From NCBI GenBank assembly GCA_020403425.1, contig JADBXR010000019.1:1-64000 (forward strand): 64,000 bases of DNA, in the 5' to 3' direction. The notes under the pieces are model-generated. The model searched no databases, was not told where the DNA came from, and was given only the letters and a program-made list of their open reading frames with translations. Within the stretch, counting starts at the first letter, position 1. Every line of letters starts with the position of its first letter. Of this stretch, positions 39,412 through 48,379 are shown in pieces. Source of the DNA: Chitinophagaceae bacterium. GTDB taxonomy: Bacteria; Bacteroidota; Bacteroidia; Chitinophagales; Chitinophagaceae. Made by a program: the position numbers and the translations under genes.

Positions 39412-40122
39412 ATGCATCCCGATATCATTTTTGAGAACGACCGGTTCATAGCGGTCAACAAACCTTCCGGTCTGCTCAGTATACCCGACAGGCTTGGACA
39501 GGAGCCCTCGTTAAAAGACATCCTGAAAGAGAAGTTTGGAAATATCTATACGGTCCATCGCCTTGACCGAGATACCAGCGGCATCATTGTGTTTGCCAAG
39601 ACCGAGGAAGCCCATAAAGAATTATCCCAGCTGTTTGAAGGAAGGGACATGGAAAAATATTACGTAGGATTGGTGTATGGACAGATGGTGAACCCTTCCG
39701 GCAGTATTGACGCACCCATCATGGAGCATCCCGGCAAAACATCCAAAATGATGACACATGCCAAGGGGAAGCCCTCACTTACCGATTATGATGTGCTGGA
39801 ATCTTTCCGTCTCTATTCCTGGGTGCAGTTCCGGATCCATACCGGCCGCACACACCAGATCCGGGTGCACATGCAGCATATCGGGCATTCCATTGTGTGC
39901 GATGAGATCTATGGTGATGCAAAACCCATCCTTCTGTCATCGCTCAAAAAGAATTTCAAACTATCCAAAACGGCTGAAGAAGAGAAACCCATTCTCTCCC
40001 GCCTGGCCCTGCATTCGCATAGACTGAGTTTCAGCCTGAACGGAGAAAAATTCGAACTCGAAGCCCCCCTGCCCAAAGACCTGAAAGCAGTACTGCAGCA
40101 GCTGCGCAAATGGAAAGGATAA
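39412..40122 (+). CDS. RluA-family pseudouridine synthase
   Basis: TVHRLDRDTSGIIVFAKT; FRIHTGRTHQIRVHMQHIGHSIVCDEIYG. Confidence 0.94.
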   Translation: MHPDIIFENDRFIAVNKPSGLLSIPDRLGQEPSLKDILKEKFGNIYTVHRLDRDTSGIIVFAKTEEAHKELSQLFEGRDMEKYYVGLVYGQMVNPSGSIDAPIMEHPGKTSKMMTHAKGKPSLTDYDVLESFRLYSWVQFRIHTGRTHQIRVHMQHIGHSIVCDEIYGDAKPILLSSLKKNFKLSKTAEEEKPILSRLALHSHRLSFSLNGEKFELEAPLPKDLKAVLQQLRKWKG

Positions 40123-40124
40123 TC

Positions 40125-40193
40125 AATGATAGAATGATAGCATGATAGAATGAGTGAATGATCCACATTCTATCATGCTATCATTCTATCATT
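40125..40193. repeat. Perfect 28-bp palindromic word repeat between convergent genes (family A/F)
   Basis: aatgatagaatgatagcatgatagaatg (40125-40152) and its exact reverse complement (40166-40193), 13-nt loop. Confidence 0.95.
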
Positions 40194-41470
40194 CACTCAT
40201 TCTTATACACCGCCCCGTTCTTCATAACGAATTTCACACGGCCCATGGCTTTCACATCTTTTACCGGGTCACCGTCCACCGCGATGATATCGGCAAGTTT
40301 GTCTTTTTCGATCAGGCCCAGCCTGTCATCGCCCAACAGATCAGATGCAGATAAGGTAGCAGAACGGATAGCTTCGAGAATGGGCATACCCGCTTCTGTC
40401 ATGTACACAAATTCCATCCAGTTCTTACCATGTGCGTATACACCAGCGTCAGTGCCAAAAGCTATCTTCACCCCTGCCTTGTAAGCTTTGGCAAATGTGG
40501 CCTGTATATAGTTACCCACTACACTTGCTTTGGCACGAACGATCTCCGGATAATAACCAGGTTTCTTTGCGGAGTCTGCCGATGATTTACCGGCAATGAT
40601 GGTGGGTACCAGGTACGTACCTCTTTCTTTCATCAGCTCCATCACTTCCTCACTCATATAGGTTCCATGTTCAATGGAATTGACGCCACCCAATACGGCA
40701 CGTTTCATGCCTTCTGCACCGTGTGCATGGGCCGCTACCTTGAAACCATAATCTTTCGCGGTGGCCACGATCGCTTTCACCTCTTCCACGGTGAACTGGG
40801 CACCACTGCCGTCTTTGGCCATGCTCAGCACACCACCTGTGGCCGTGATCTTGATCACATCCGAACCTTCCTTATAACGCTGGCGCACCGCTTTGGCACA
40901 ATCATCCACGCCGTTCACCACCCCTTCTTTCGGGCCCGGATCGCCCATCAGGTCCTTACGGTAATTATTGGTGGGATCAGCATGTCCGCCGGTGGTGGCA
41001 ATGGATTTCCCAGCAGTGTATACACGGGGGCCTTTGATCCATTCCTTGTTGATCGCATTACGCAGCGATATGTTGGCACCGCTTCCGCCCAGATCGCGCA
41101 CGGTGGTGAAACCGGCCATCAGGGTTCTCTCAGCGAATACAACGGACTGAAACGCATAGTCAGGACCGTTCCAGGTAAAGCCATTGAGATAGTTGGCCGG
41201 GTTGGTCTCACTTTCCATGTGCACGTGCATATCGATCAGACCTGGCATAACGGTTGCGTTCCTCAGGTCAACCAGTTTATCGCCCGCAGCTACTGCCACA
41301 TATCCTTTCTGCACTTCGGCGATCCTGTTTCCCTGGATGATCACAGACATCTCTTTCTGCACCTGCAGGTTCTTGACATCGATCAGTTGTCCGCAATGCA
41401 GGATGGTTCGCTGAGCGAATAAAAAGTTCATCAACAGAACCGACGCCAGCAACAGGGATAATTTTCTCAT
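40193..41470 (-). CDS. Secreted amidohydrolase family protein
   Basis: Signal peptide; VMPGLIDMHVHME; VAAHAHG; NSIEHGTYM; FGTDAGVYAHG. Confidence 0.93.
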   Translation of the reverse strand: MRKLSLLLASVLLMNFLFAQRTILHCGQLIDVKNLQVQKEMSVIIQGNRIAEVQKGYVAVAAGDKLVDLRNATVMPGLIDMHVHMESETNPANYLNGFTWNGPDYAFQSVVFAERTLMAGFTTVRDLGGSGANISLRNAINKEWIKGPRVYTAGKSIATTGGHADPTNNYRKDLMGDPGPKEGVVNGVDDCAKAVRQRYKEGSDVIKITATGGVLSMAKDGSGAQFTVEEVKAIVATAKDYGFKVAAHAHGAEGMKRAVLGGVNSIEHGTYMSEEVMELMKERGTYLVPTIIAGKSSADSAKKPGYYPEIVRAKASVVGNYIQATFAKAYKAGVKIAFGTDAGVYAHGKNWMEFVYMTEAGMPILEAIRSATLSASDLLGDDRLGLIEKDKLADIIAVDGDPVKDVKAMGRVKFVMKNGAVYKNE

Positions 41471-41516
41471 GGGGTGTTATTTTACAGAAAGATAAAGATA
41501 TCCGCCTGAAACCCCA

Positions 41517-41547
41517 TAAAAAAGCCCCGATAGACATCGGGGCCGGA
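41517..41547 (-). terminator. Terminator-like hairpin 3' of the peroxiredoxin gene
   Basis: aaaaaagccccgatagacatcggggcc; T-tract on the minus strand. Confidence 0.75.
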
Positions 41548-41580
41548 ACAAGTACGAAAAATAAATAAACGATTGCCTGC

Positions 41581-42216
41581 TTATTTATTGGGCTGCGGCG
41601 TGTACCGCAGGTAAGGTTTCACCACTTTCACCCCTTTCGGGAATTTCTTCACTGCGTCATCGGTCGTCACATTCAGGCCAACGATCACGTCCTCACCTTC
41701 TTTCCAGTCGGCAGGTGTGGCCACACTGTAACCAGAGGTCAGCTGCAGTGAATCGATCACACGTAAGACCTCTACAAAATTCCTTCCGGTAGAAGCGGGG
41801 TAAGTGATCATGAGTTTTATCTTTTTATCAGGACCAATGATGAACAATGAACGCACCGTGAAGGTTTCGGATGCATTCGGATGGATCATATCATAGGCGT
41901 GGGCGATGCTTTTGTCTTCGTCAGCAATGATGGGGAAACCCACAGACACATGCTGGGTCTCATTGATATCGCTGATCCAGTTCTTATGGCTCTCCACCGA
42001 ATCAACGCTCAGTGCCAGCACTTTCACATTACGTTTCTCAAATTCTGCCTGCAATGATGCAGTACGGCCCAGCTCCGTGGTACAGACCGGCGTATAATCG
42101 GCAGGGTGAGAGAAAAGTATCCCCCATCCATTACCCAGGTATTCATGAAAATCGATCTCACCGATAGTTGTCTTTGCCTTGAAGTTGGGAGCAATATCCC
42201 CTAAACGTAAACTCAT
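41581..42216 (-). CDS. 1-Cys peroxiredoxin (Prx6 type)
   Basis: GILFSHPADYTPVCTTELGRTASL; ATPADWKEGEDVIV. Confidence 0.95.
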   Translation of the reverse strand: MSLRLGDIAPNFKAKTTIGEIDFHEYLGNGWGILFSHPADYTPVCTTELGRTASLQAEFEKRNVKVLALSVDSVESHKNWISDINETQHVSVGFPIIADEDKSIAHAYDMIHPNASETFTVRSLFIIGPDKKIKLMITYPASTGRNFVEVLRVIDSLQLTSGYSVATPADWKEGEDVIVGLNVTTDDAVKKFPKGVKVVKPYLRYTPQPNK

Positions 42217-42318
42217 GTTCTTTGATTTTGTGTGGCGAAAATAACAATTTCCTATTAAAATGATAGACTAATTTTTCAGGTAAAAAAATAACAGCTGTTA
42301 GCATATGCCTGTTGTGGG

Positions 42319-43491
42319 TTATTTATCAGCACGTTTTCCGGAACCGAGTGTCCTGGCTTTTTTGAGGGATGTTTTTCCGAATGTGTTCTTCACATCATCG
42401 ATGGCTTTATAGAGTTTGTTCTTCTTTTCCGCATCATCGAACAAACTGGCCTGCACCGGGTGCTGTGTGAGTTCACTCAAACGCACACCGAGCAACCGAA
42501 CGGGTTGTCCTTTTCGGTATAGTTTATGGAAGAGGTCGATTGCGACTGGTATCAGCTCATCATCGCGCAAAGTATAATCAATGGTTGTCTGACGGGAAGT
42601 GGTCTCAAAATCAGGGTACCGGACCTTTACAGCGATACAACCCGTGAGTTTCTCATCCTGCCGGAGTTCAAAAGCCACTTTTTCGGTCATGCGAACCAAC
42701 TCACTCAGTAAACGTTCCTCATCCGTGATGTTCTCCTCGAAGGTATTTTCCGTCGAGATAGATTTGGCCTCATGGTACGCATGTACTTCCCCAAAATGCC
42801 TGCCTTGTGATTTTTGCCATAGATCGGCGCCATACTTCCCCAACTTTTTCTCCAGCATGGCCACCGGTGTATTGGCAAGGTCGCGGATGGTATGGATCCC
42901 CATCGACTTAAGCGTAAGAAAAGTATGTTCGCCCACACCGGGAAATTTATTGACAGGCAAGGGAGCCAGGAATTGTTTCTCCATACCGGGCTGCACAAAC
43001 AGGTAGCCATTGGGTTTGGCCTCATCGGTAGCGATCTTGGCGATCATCTTATTGGTAGCAAGACCGAAAGAGATCGGCAACTGTGTTTTCTCAATGATCT
43101 CGGAGCGAAGGTCTATCGTCCATTGATAGGGATCGAAGAACCTGTCCATCCCCGTAAGGTCCAGGTAGAACTCATCGATGGAAGCTTTTTCGAACAGCGG
43201 CGCTTTGGCAGCAATGATATCGGTGACCCAGCGTGAATACCGGCTATACTCCCCACGTGTACCACGGACCACGATGGCATGGGGACATAACTTCATGGCC
43301 CGGTTCATGGGCATGGCGCTGTGCACACCGAATTTCCGGGCCTCATAACTACAGCTGGTGACCACACCCCGCTCGCGCGAGCCACCCACGATCACTGGTT
43401 TGCCTTTGAGGGAAGGGTCGTTCAATACCTCTACACTCACAAAAAATGAGTCAAGGTCAAAATGGGCAATATAACGTTGGGGACCGTTCAT
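42319..43491 (-). CDS. dinB: DNA polymerase IV
   Basis: YIAHFDLDSFFVSVEVLNDPSLKGKPVIVGG; EKASIDEFYLDLTG. Confidence 0.95.
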   Translation of the reverse strand: MNGPQRYIAHFDLDSFFVSVEVLNDPSLKGKPVIVGGSRERGVVTSCSYEARKFGVHSAMPMNRAMKLCPHAIVVRGTRGEYSRYSRWVTDIIAAKAPLFEKASIDEFYLDLTGMDRFFDPYQWTIDLRSEIIEKTQLPISFGLATNKMIAKIATDEAKPNGYLFVQPGMEKQFLAPLPVNKFPGVGEHTFLTLKSMGIHTIRDLANTPVAMLEKKLGKYGADLWQKSQGRHFGEVHAYHEAKSISTENTFEENITDEERLLSELVRMTEKVAFELRQDEKLTGCIAVKVRYPDFETTSRQTTIDYTLRDDELIPVAIDLFHKLYRKGQPVRLLGVRLSELTQHPVQASLFDDAEKKNKLYKAIDDVKNTFGKTSLKKARTLGSGKRADK

Positions 43492-43601
43492 CCTGCGGGA
43501 AAGTTAGCAAAGTTCCCTGTTTTCGCCTTCTGTAAATCACCCTTTTATGTGAACGGAAAATGACGGGAAACCCGCTATTTTAGTCACTTCAAGCATTACC
43601 C

Positions 43602-45047
43602 ATGAAAATAGTTTTCCTGGTTTTGATGAGCCTCTCATTCGGTACGCTCCGGGCACAGAGAGGTGTCGTGTATGCAAAGGAACCTGCACCGGGCGACGGC
43701 TTCCGGAAAATAGCCAAAGTACAGTTGGCGGAAGATATCCGCTTTTGGCACAAAGTGATGGAAGAATCGCATGTGAACCTCTACCACACCATCAGCAGGG
43801 AAGCGCTCGGAAAAATGGAAACAGAACTACTGAACCAGTATGCAGACAGCATTGCACAAACGGATGCGGTTCTGCTTTTGGGTAAACTTTCGGCTGCGCT
43901 CAACGAAGGGCATATCGGTATGCCTTCCAATGCCGTTACGGACAGCCAGTATGCCAACTCGCTCCGTTTCCCTTTTCTGTTGCAAAAAGCGGAAGATGAT
44001 CAATGGATCGTGGATCGGGACCTCAGCACTGAACAAAGGCTGGGCATAAACGCAGCGATACTCGAAGTGAATGGCAGGTCCGTAACAGAACTCAACCAAC
44101 AGTTCAGGGAATATTATGGCGGACTGGAAACCTGGCGCAAACAGCAGATCGCCTCTTATGTCCGAAAATTATTATTCCTGCACGGCATCGGGAGCCCTTA
44201 CCGGATCAAAGCCCGCAAGGAAGACGGTACACTGATCGATTATATGGTACAAGGATATTCCAGGCAACAGGCAGACAGCCTGAATAAGGTACTGACCGCA
44301 ACCGTCAGCAATCCCGGTGATCCGTACACTTTCACGATGCTGCCCGATAATATTGCCTATATCAATTACCGGCATATGGTATCGCCATCCACATTGCCTT
44401 TCTCCACATTCCTGTATAACAGTTTTACAAAGATCAAAGAGGCCAATGCCATCGGTCTCATCATAGACCTCCGTGAGAATGGCGGCGGTAATTCTGTCTT
44501 TGGTGATTCACTGATCGGTTATTTCTCCACCACACCCTATATGCTTTCCGGTGGAATGAAATGGAAAAGCAGTAGCCACTACAAAGAATACCAACGGCTG
44601 CTGCAACAAAGCGGAGTGAACATGGATACGCGTTTCTACAATTCCATCAAAGATGGCGACACGTATTCGTACGTGAACAAGCAAAAACGTAAGCCGCTTA
44701 ATTCAGCATTGACCTTCACAGGCAGAACAGCGGTGCTGATCGGTCCGAATACTTTTTCAAGCGCCAATATGTTGGCAGACGGCATCAGATCCTACCGGCT
44801 GGCTACCCTGTTCGGGGAACCCACCGGTGAACCGGGTAACGATTTCGGGGAGATGTACCAGTTCATGCTTCCACATTCACACATCATTGCCAGGGCCTCT
44901 ACCAAGATGTTCACCAGGGCCGATGGTGACGAGAATAATTTTGATCCGATACTGCCGGACATACTGGTAAAACCAAGCTCCAGAGATCTGAAAGAAAAAA
45001 AGGACCCGGTTCTGGAAAGCGCCGTAAATTGGTTGAAGAAGCAATAG
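43602..45047 (+). CDS. S41-family peptidase-like secreted protein
   Basis: Signal peptide; GLIIDLRENGGGNSVFGDSLIGYF; TAVLIGPNTFSSANMLADGI. Confidence 0.88.
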   Translation: MKIVFLVLMSLSFGTLRAQRGVVYAKEPAPGDGFRKIAKVQLAEDIRFWHKVMEESHVNLYHTISREALGKMETELLNQYADSIAQTDAVLLLGKLSAALNEGHIGMPSNAVTDSQYANSLRFPFLLQKAEDDQWIVDRDLSTEQRLGINAAILEVNGRSVTELNQQFREYYGGLETWRKQQIASYVRKLLFLHGIGSPYRIKARKEDGTLIDYMVQGYSRQQADSLNKVLTATVSNPGDPYTFTMLPDNIAYINYRHMVSPSTLPFSTFLYNSFTKIKEANAIGLIIDLRENGGGNSVFGDSLIGYFSTTPYMLSGGMKWKSSSHYKEYQRLLQQSGVNMDTRFYNSIKDGDTYSYVNKQKRKPLNSALTFTGRTAVLIGPNTFSSANMLADGIRSYRLATLFGEPTGEPGNDFGEMYQFMLPHSHIIARASTKMFTRADGDENNFDPILPDILVKPSSRDLKEKKDPVLESAVNWLKKQ

Positions 45048-45054
45048 CCGAATC

Positions 45055-45669
45055 ATGCCATCTGAGATCCGCCAATCCGTGAATACCACTGTAGCCATTG
45101 AACAACTAAAACAGTTCATAGACCCGATCCATCCTTTAACGGAAGAGGAATGGACCGCATTTGCATCGATCTGGCAACCTTTCTCGGCCAAACGTAAGGA
45201 ACTGCTGACAGCAGCCGGTGAAACAGAGAAATACCTCTATTTTGTTACAGAAGGGGTGCAGCGCGCTTTTTACCTGGCCGAGGATGATAAGGAGGCCACC
45301 ATTGTTTTCACCTATCCCTTTTCTTTTTCAGGTGTGGCAGATTCGTTCTTACTGCAGCAGCCTTCCAAATACCACCTGGAGACCCTTACCAAAAGCGAGT
45401 TCATCCGGACCACTTACCAACAGGTGCAGGACCTGCTGGACCGCTACCACAATTTTGAACGGCTGATCCGGAAAGCCACCAGTTATACGATGGCAGGTGT
45501 ACTGGAACGACAGATAGAACTGCAGTGTTTTTCTGCAGAGCAAAAATTCAGGACCCTTTTAAAGCGAAGTCCGCATGTGCTTACACTCATCCCACATAAA
45601 TACCTGGCCTCCTATCTGGGTATTGATGCCACTACCTTCAGCAAATTGCTCGGGACGGTGAGAGTATAA
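45055..45669 (+). CDS. Crp/Fnr-family regulator, cyclic-nucleotide-binding domain
   Basis: EKYLYFVTEGVQRAFYLAEDDKEATIVFTYPFSFSGVADSFLLQQPS; C-terminal HKYLASYLGIDATTFSKL. Confidence 0.88.
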   Translation: MPSEIRQSVNTTVAIEQLKQFIDPIHPLTEEEWTAFASIWQPFSAKRKELLTAAGETEKYLYFVTEGVQRAFYLAEDDKEATIVFTYPFSFSGVADSFLLQQPSKYHLETLTKSEFIRTTYQQVQDLLDRYHNFERLIRKATSYTMAGVLERQIELQCFSAEQKFRTLLKRSPHVLTLIPHKYLASYLGIDATTFSKLLGTVRV

Positions 45670-45784
45670 GAAAAACAGGAATGAATAAAAGAACCTATTG
45701 ACAACAGAACAATAAAATCTTGGTCTACACCAAGAATTATTCCCCGGCCCGGCGCCAGTTTTGTGGTATCAAAAACAAAATGAC

Positions 45785-46411
45785 ATGCCAGTTTACCTAT
45801 CACAAACCTTGACCGATTCGCTGATCGACCAGACAGATGCTTTTCTGAACAAAGCCGTAAGCGAGTGGCAGATGCTGCCCCATCACCAGTTCGCCTATAA
45901 GACCTCTCCGGAAAAATGGAGCGCCAACCAGTGCCTGATGCACCTGAACAGTTATGGTCGTTATTACCTGCCCAAAATAGAAAAAGCCATTGAGGATGCC
46001 ATACAGCAGCAACAGCAACCCGCTATCCGTTTTACTGCCGGCTGGCTGGGTAATTATTTCACACAGATGATGCTTCCGAAAGAGACCGGAGTTCCCGCCA
46101 AAAAAATGTCGGCTCCAAAAGAGCATACGCCCAAAAGCAATGAGGACAGCTATGCAGTGATCGCTGAATTCATTGAGCAGCAGGAAAAACTGTTACGCCT
46201 ATTACGGAAAGCCAAACAGGTTGATCTTAACAAGGTCAGGATACCCATCTCCATCGCCACCTTTATCAAACTGAAACTGGGAGACATCTTCCTCTTCCTG
46301 ATCGCCCACAACTACCGGCATATCCTGCAGGCAGAGCGTGCCTTGCAAAATGCAGGAGTTCCCTTAAAAAAGCTGGACGGGTTTGCAGTAAGGGGTGAAA
46401 TGATGAAATGA
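45785..46411 (+). CDS. DinB-family (DUF1569-like) protein
   Basis: FAYKTSPEKWSANQCLMHLNSYGRYYLPKIEKAI; HNYRHILQAERAL. Confidence 0.85.
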   Translation: MPVYLSQTLTDSLIDQTDAFLNKAVSEWQMLPHHQFAYKTSPEKWSANQCLMHLNSYGRYYLPKIEKAIEDAIQQQQQPAIRFTAGWLGNYFTQMMLPKETGVPAKKMSAPKEHTPKSNEDSYAVIAEFIEQQEKLLRLLRKAKQVDLNKVRIPISIATFIKLKLGDIFLFLIAHNYRHILQAERALQNAGVPLKKLDGFAVRGEMMK

Positions 46412-46484
46412 TGGATTACCGGATTATGGATTGGCGGATTGATCGAAGAGGCGATGGGAGCGTGTTGCCAATCCGTCAATCCAT
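46408..46484. repeat. Family C word repeat, locus C1, between convergent genes
   Basis: atggattaccggattatggattggcggattg ... gccaatccgtcaatccatt inverted. Confidence 0.85.
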
Positions 46485-46883
46485 TCACAAAAATCTTCTG
46501 AGCATCGGTTCCTCAATGCGCCGGGGGCGGCCGGTGACCTTATCAAGAAGTACCCAGACACTTTTTGCTGTGATGATCCTTTTCTGGTCGGCAGGGCGGA
46601 TGATCTCGTAGTGTCTGTCCCAGCTAACGGTACCATGTTCGCCTGTCCAGGTACGGATCAGGAGTTCATCGCCCAGCACGGCCGGGTGCAGGTAATCGAT
46701 CTCATGGCGGCGTACCACCCACACCACTTCTTTTTCCTGATCACTTAAAGCGATACTATGCCAATGTTTATCAGCCACATCCTGCATGAACTGTACGTAG
46801 ACCACATTGTTGACGTGCTCAAGTTCATCGATATGCTCCTGCATCACTTTGATGCGATACTCAAATACGGGACCTGGTTCCAT
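46485..46883 (-). CDS. Acyl-CoA thioesterase, 4HBT family
   Basis: MQEHIDELEHVNNVVYVQFMQDVADKHW; HEIDYLHPAVLGDELLIRTW. Confidence 0.9.
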   Translation of the reverse strand: MEPGPVFEYRIKVMQEHIDELEHVNNVVYVQFMQDVADKHWHSIALSDQEKEVVWVVRRHEIDYLHPAVLGDELLIRTWTGEHGTVSWDRHYEIIRPADQKRIITAKSVWVLLDKVTGRPRRIEEPMLRRFL

Positions 46884-46903
46884 GGACTGTTATGATAAAA
46901 GGA

Positions 46904-47422
46904 CTATCTGTAGATATCAAGCAGGCCATCGGGCAAAATCACATATACCTGCTTTTTCTGGTGGTCGATCCTGTCGAGTGATTCTGCATGTAAGGGTATC
47001 AGGGCTTCTTTACCGTCGAGACTGATGCGCAGCAGTACCTGGTGGGGTTGTTCTATCACTTCCTCTATCGGTCCCAGGTTCTCATCCTCATCCGTGATCA
47101 CTTCGAATCCCAGCAGGGAGATCGGCGCCGTTTTGCCGGCCAGTTTCCGGAAGTCCTCATCCAATAACCATACATTCTTTGAGGTCACTCTCGCTGCTGT
47201 CTCGCGCGTATTCACTCCTTCCAGTTTCACATAGGTCTCTTCGGTATCCTTTGCCTTCGACGACTCAACGAAATAGGGCAGATAAGACCCCTTATGTTCC
47301 TCAATGAATATGGCTTCTATATCTTTCAGCACCGTTTTTTTTCCCAATGCATGTTTCAGGATCACTTCTCCCTGCAACCCAAAGGCTGCTACGATACGTC
47401 CTATGTTGATGTAATCTTTCAT
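46904..47422 (-). CDS. rimM: Ribosome maturation factor RimM
   Basis: MKDYINIGRIVAAFGLQGEVILKHALG; PRC-barrel C-terminus; start corrected. Confidence 0.94.
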   Translation of the reverse strand: MKDYINIGRIVAAFGLQGEVILKHALGKKTVLKDIEAIFIEEHKGSYLPYFVESSKAKDTEETYVKLEGVNTRETAARVTSKNVWLLDEDFRKLAGKTAPISLLGFEVITDEDENLGPIEEVIEQPHQVLLRISLDGKEALIPLHAESLDRIDHQKKQVYVILPDGLLDIYR

Positions 47423-47444
47423 CGATATGCAAGTTACTTTAATC

Positions 47445-47487
47445 CCCCATAAAGCGGGCCTTTGCGTCTTTGCAAGCAAATTTTCCC
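47445..47487. repeat. Family E repeat, partial copy
   Basis: cccccataaagcgggcctttgcgtctttgcaagcaaattttccc, resembles 63231-63277. Confidence 0.65.
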
Positions 47488-47509
47488 TTCAGGGCCGGGT
47501 TTTACACAC

Positions 47510-47539
47510 AAAAGCCCGAAACTTTCGAATCGGGCTTTT
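47510..47539 (-). terminator. Rho-independent terminator-like hairpin 3' of rpsP
   Basis: aaaagcccgaaactttcgaatcgggctttt. Confidence 0.85.
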
Positions 47540-47565
47540 GGCTGGAATATTGTAAGTCGTACTTA

Positions 47566-48039
47566 CTAAGCTTCAGCTGGTGCTTCAGCAGCACCTTCAG
47601 AGGGGGCTTCTTCCTGCTTAACTTCCACTTTTTTTACAACGGGAACGTAAGCTTTCTTAGCTCTCTGCGTGTTCTTGTGCTCGTTAGAACGACGTGTAAC
47701 GTTAGCTTCATGCGCTTCGTGCCATGCCTGGAATTTGGTCATAGCCGCGGCCTGGTCGAACAATCCCAGGCTCACACCTCTCAGCAGGTGCTTCAGGTAC
47801 AATACTCCCTTGAAAGAGAGGATTCGGCGTACAGTATCGGTGGGTTGAGCACCTTTGTTCAGCCACTCCAGGGCCTTCTGACGGTCCAACTGAATGGTTG
47901 CTGGTACTGTAAGCGGGTTGTAAGTTCCAACCTTCTGGATGAACTTACCATCTCTTGGTGCACGGGCATCGGCCACTACGATGAAGTAGAACGGACGCTT
48001 TTTGCTGCCGTGACGCTGTAGTCTGATTTTGACTGCCAT
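47566..48039 (-). CDS. rpsP: 30S ribosomal protein S16 with Ala/Glu/Lys-rich C-terminal extension
   Basis: [42 protein letters not shown]; start corrected. Confidence 0.96.
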   Translation of the reverse strand: MAVKIRLQRHGSKKRPFYFIVVADARAPRDGKFIQKVGTYNPLTVPATIQLDRQKALEWLNKGAQPTDTVRRILSFKGVLYLKHLLRGVSLGLFDQAAAMTKFQAWHEAHEANVTRRSNEHKNTQRAKKAYVPVVKKVEVKQEEAPSEGAAEAPAEA

Positions 48040-48342
48040 GTTAAATAGAAATTTAAAGGCGTTAAGAAATTGGTTAATCCGGCTAAGAATAACCGGACGG
48101 CAAATGTAAAGGGAAAAGAGAATTTTTCCAAGACCGTCTGTCAAGGAATTATTAAATTATTGTTTCCCAGGCGCTTGTGCAGCATTTAGGCACCCCTTGC
48201 GTCGCACAGTTCGGCTTTGGAGGGCCAATTGGGCTATAGTGTGGTATGGCATTTTCACCGCAGAGCCGGGGAGAACCGGAGGTAACGCAAAGGGTCCGGT
48301 TATCTGCCGTCCCATTCCTGCTGCGGGCAGTACCTCCCCTCA

Positions 48343-48378
48343 ACATTCATCTGTTCCTTGCTCCTCCGTTCAACATTC
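48343..48378. repeat. Family D word repeat, locus D2
   Basis: Reverse complement ggaatgttgaacggaggagcaaggaacagatgaatgttgaggggagg aligns to D1. Confidence 0.65.
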
Positions 48379-48379
48379 C

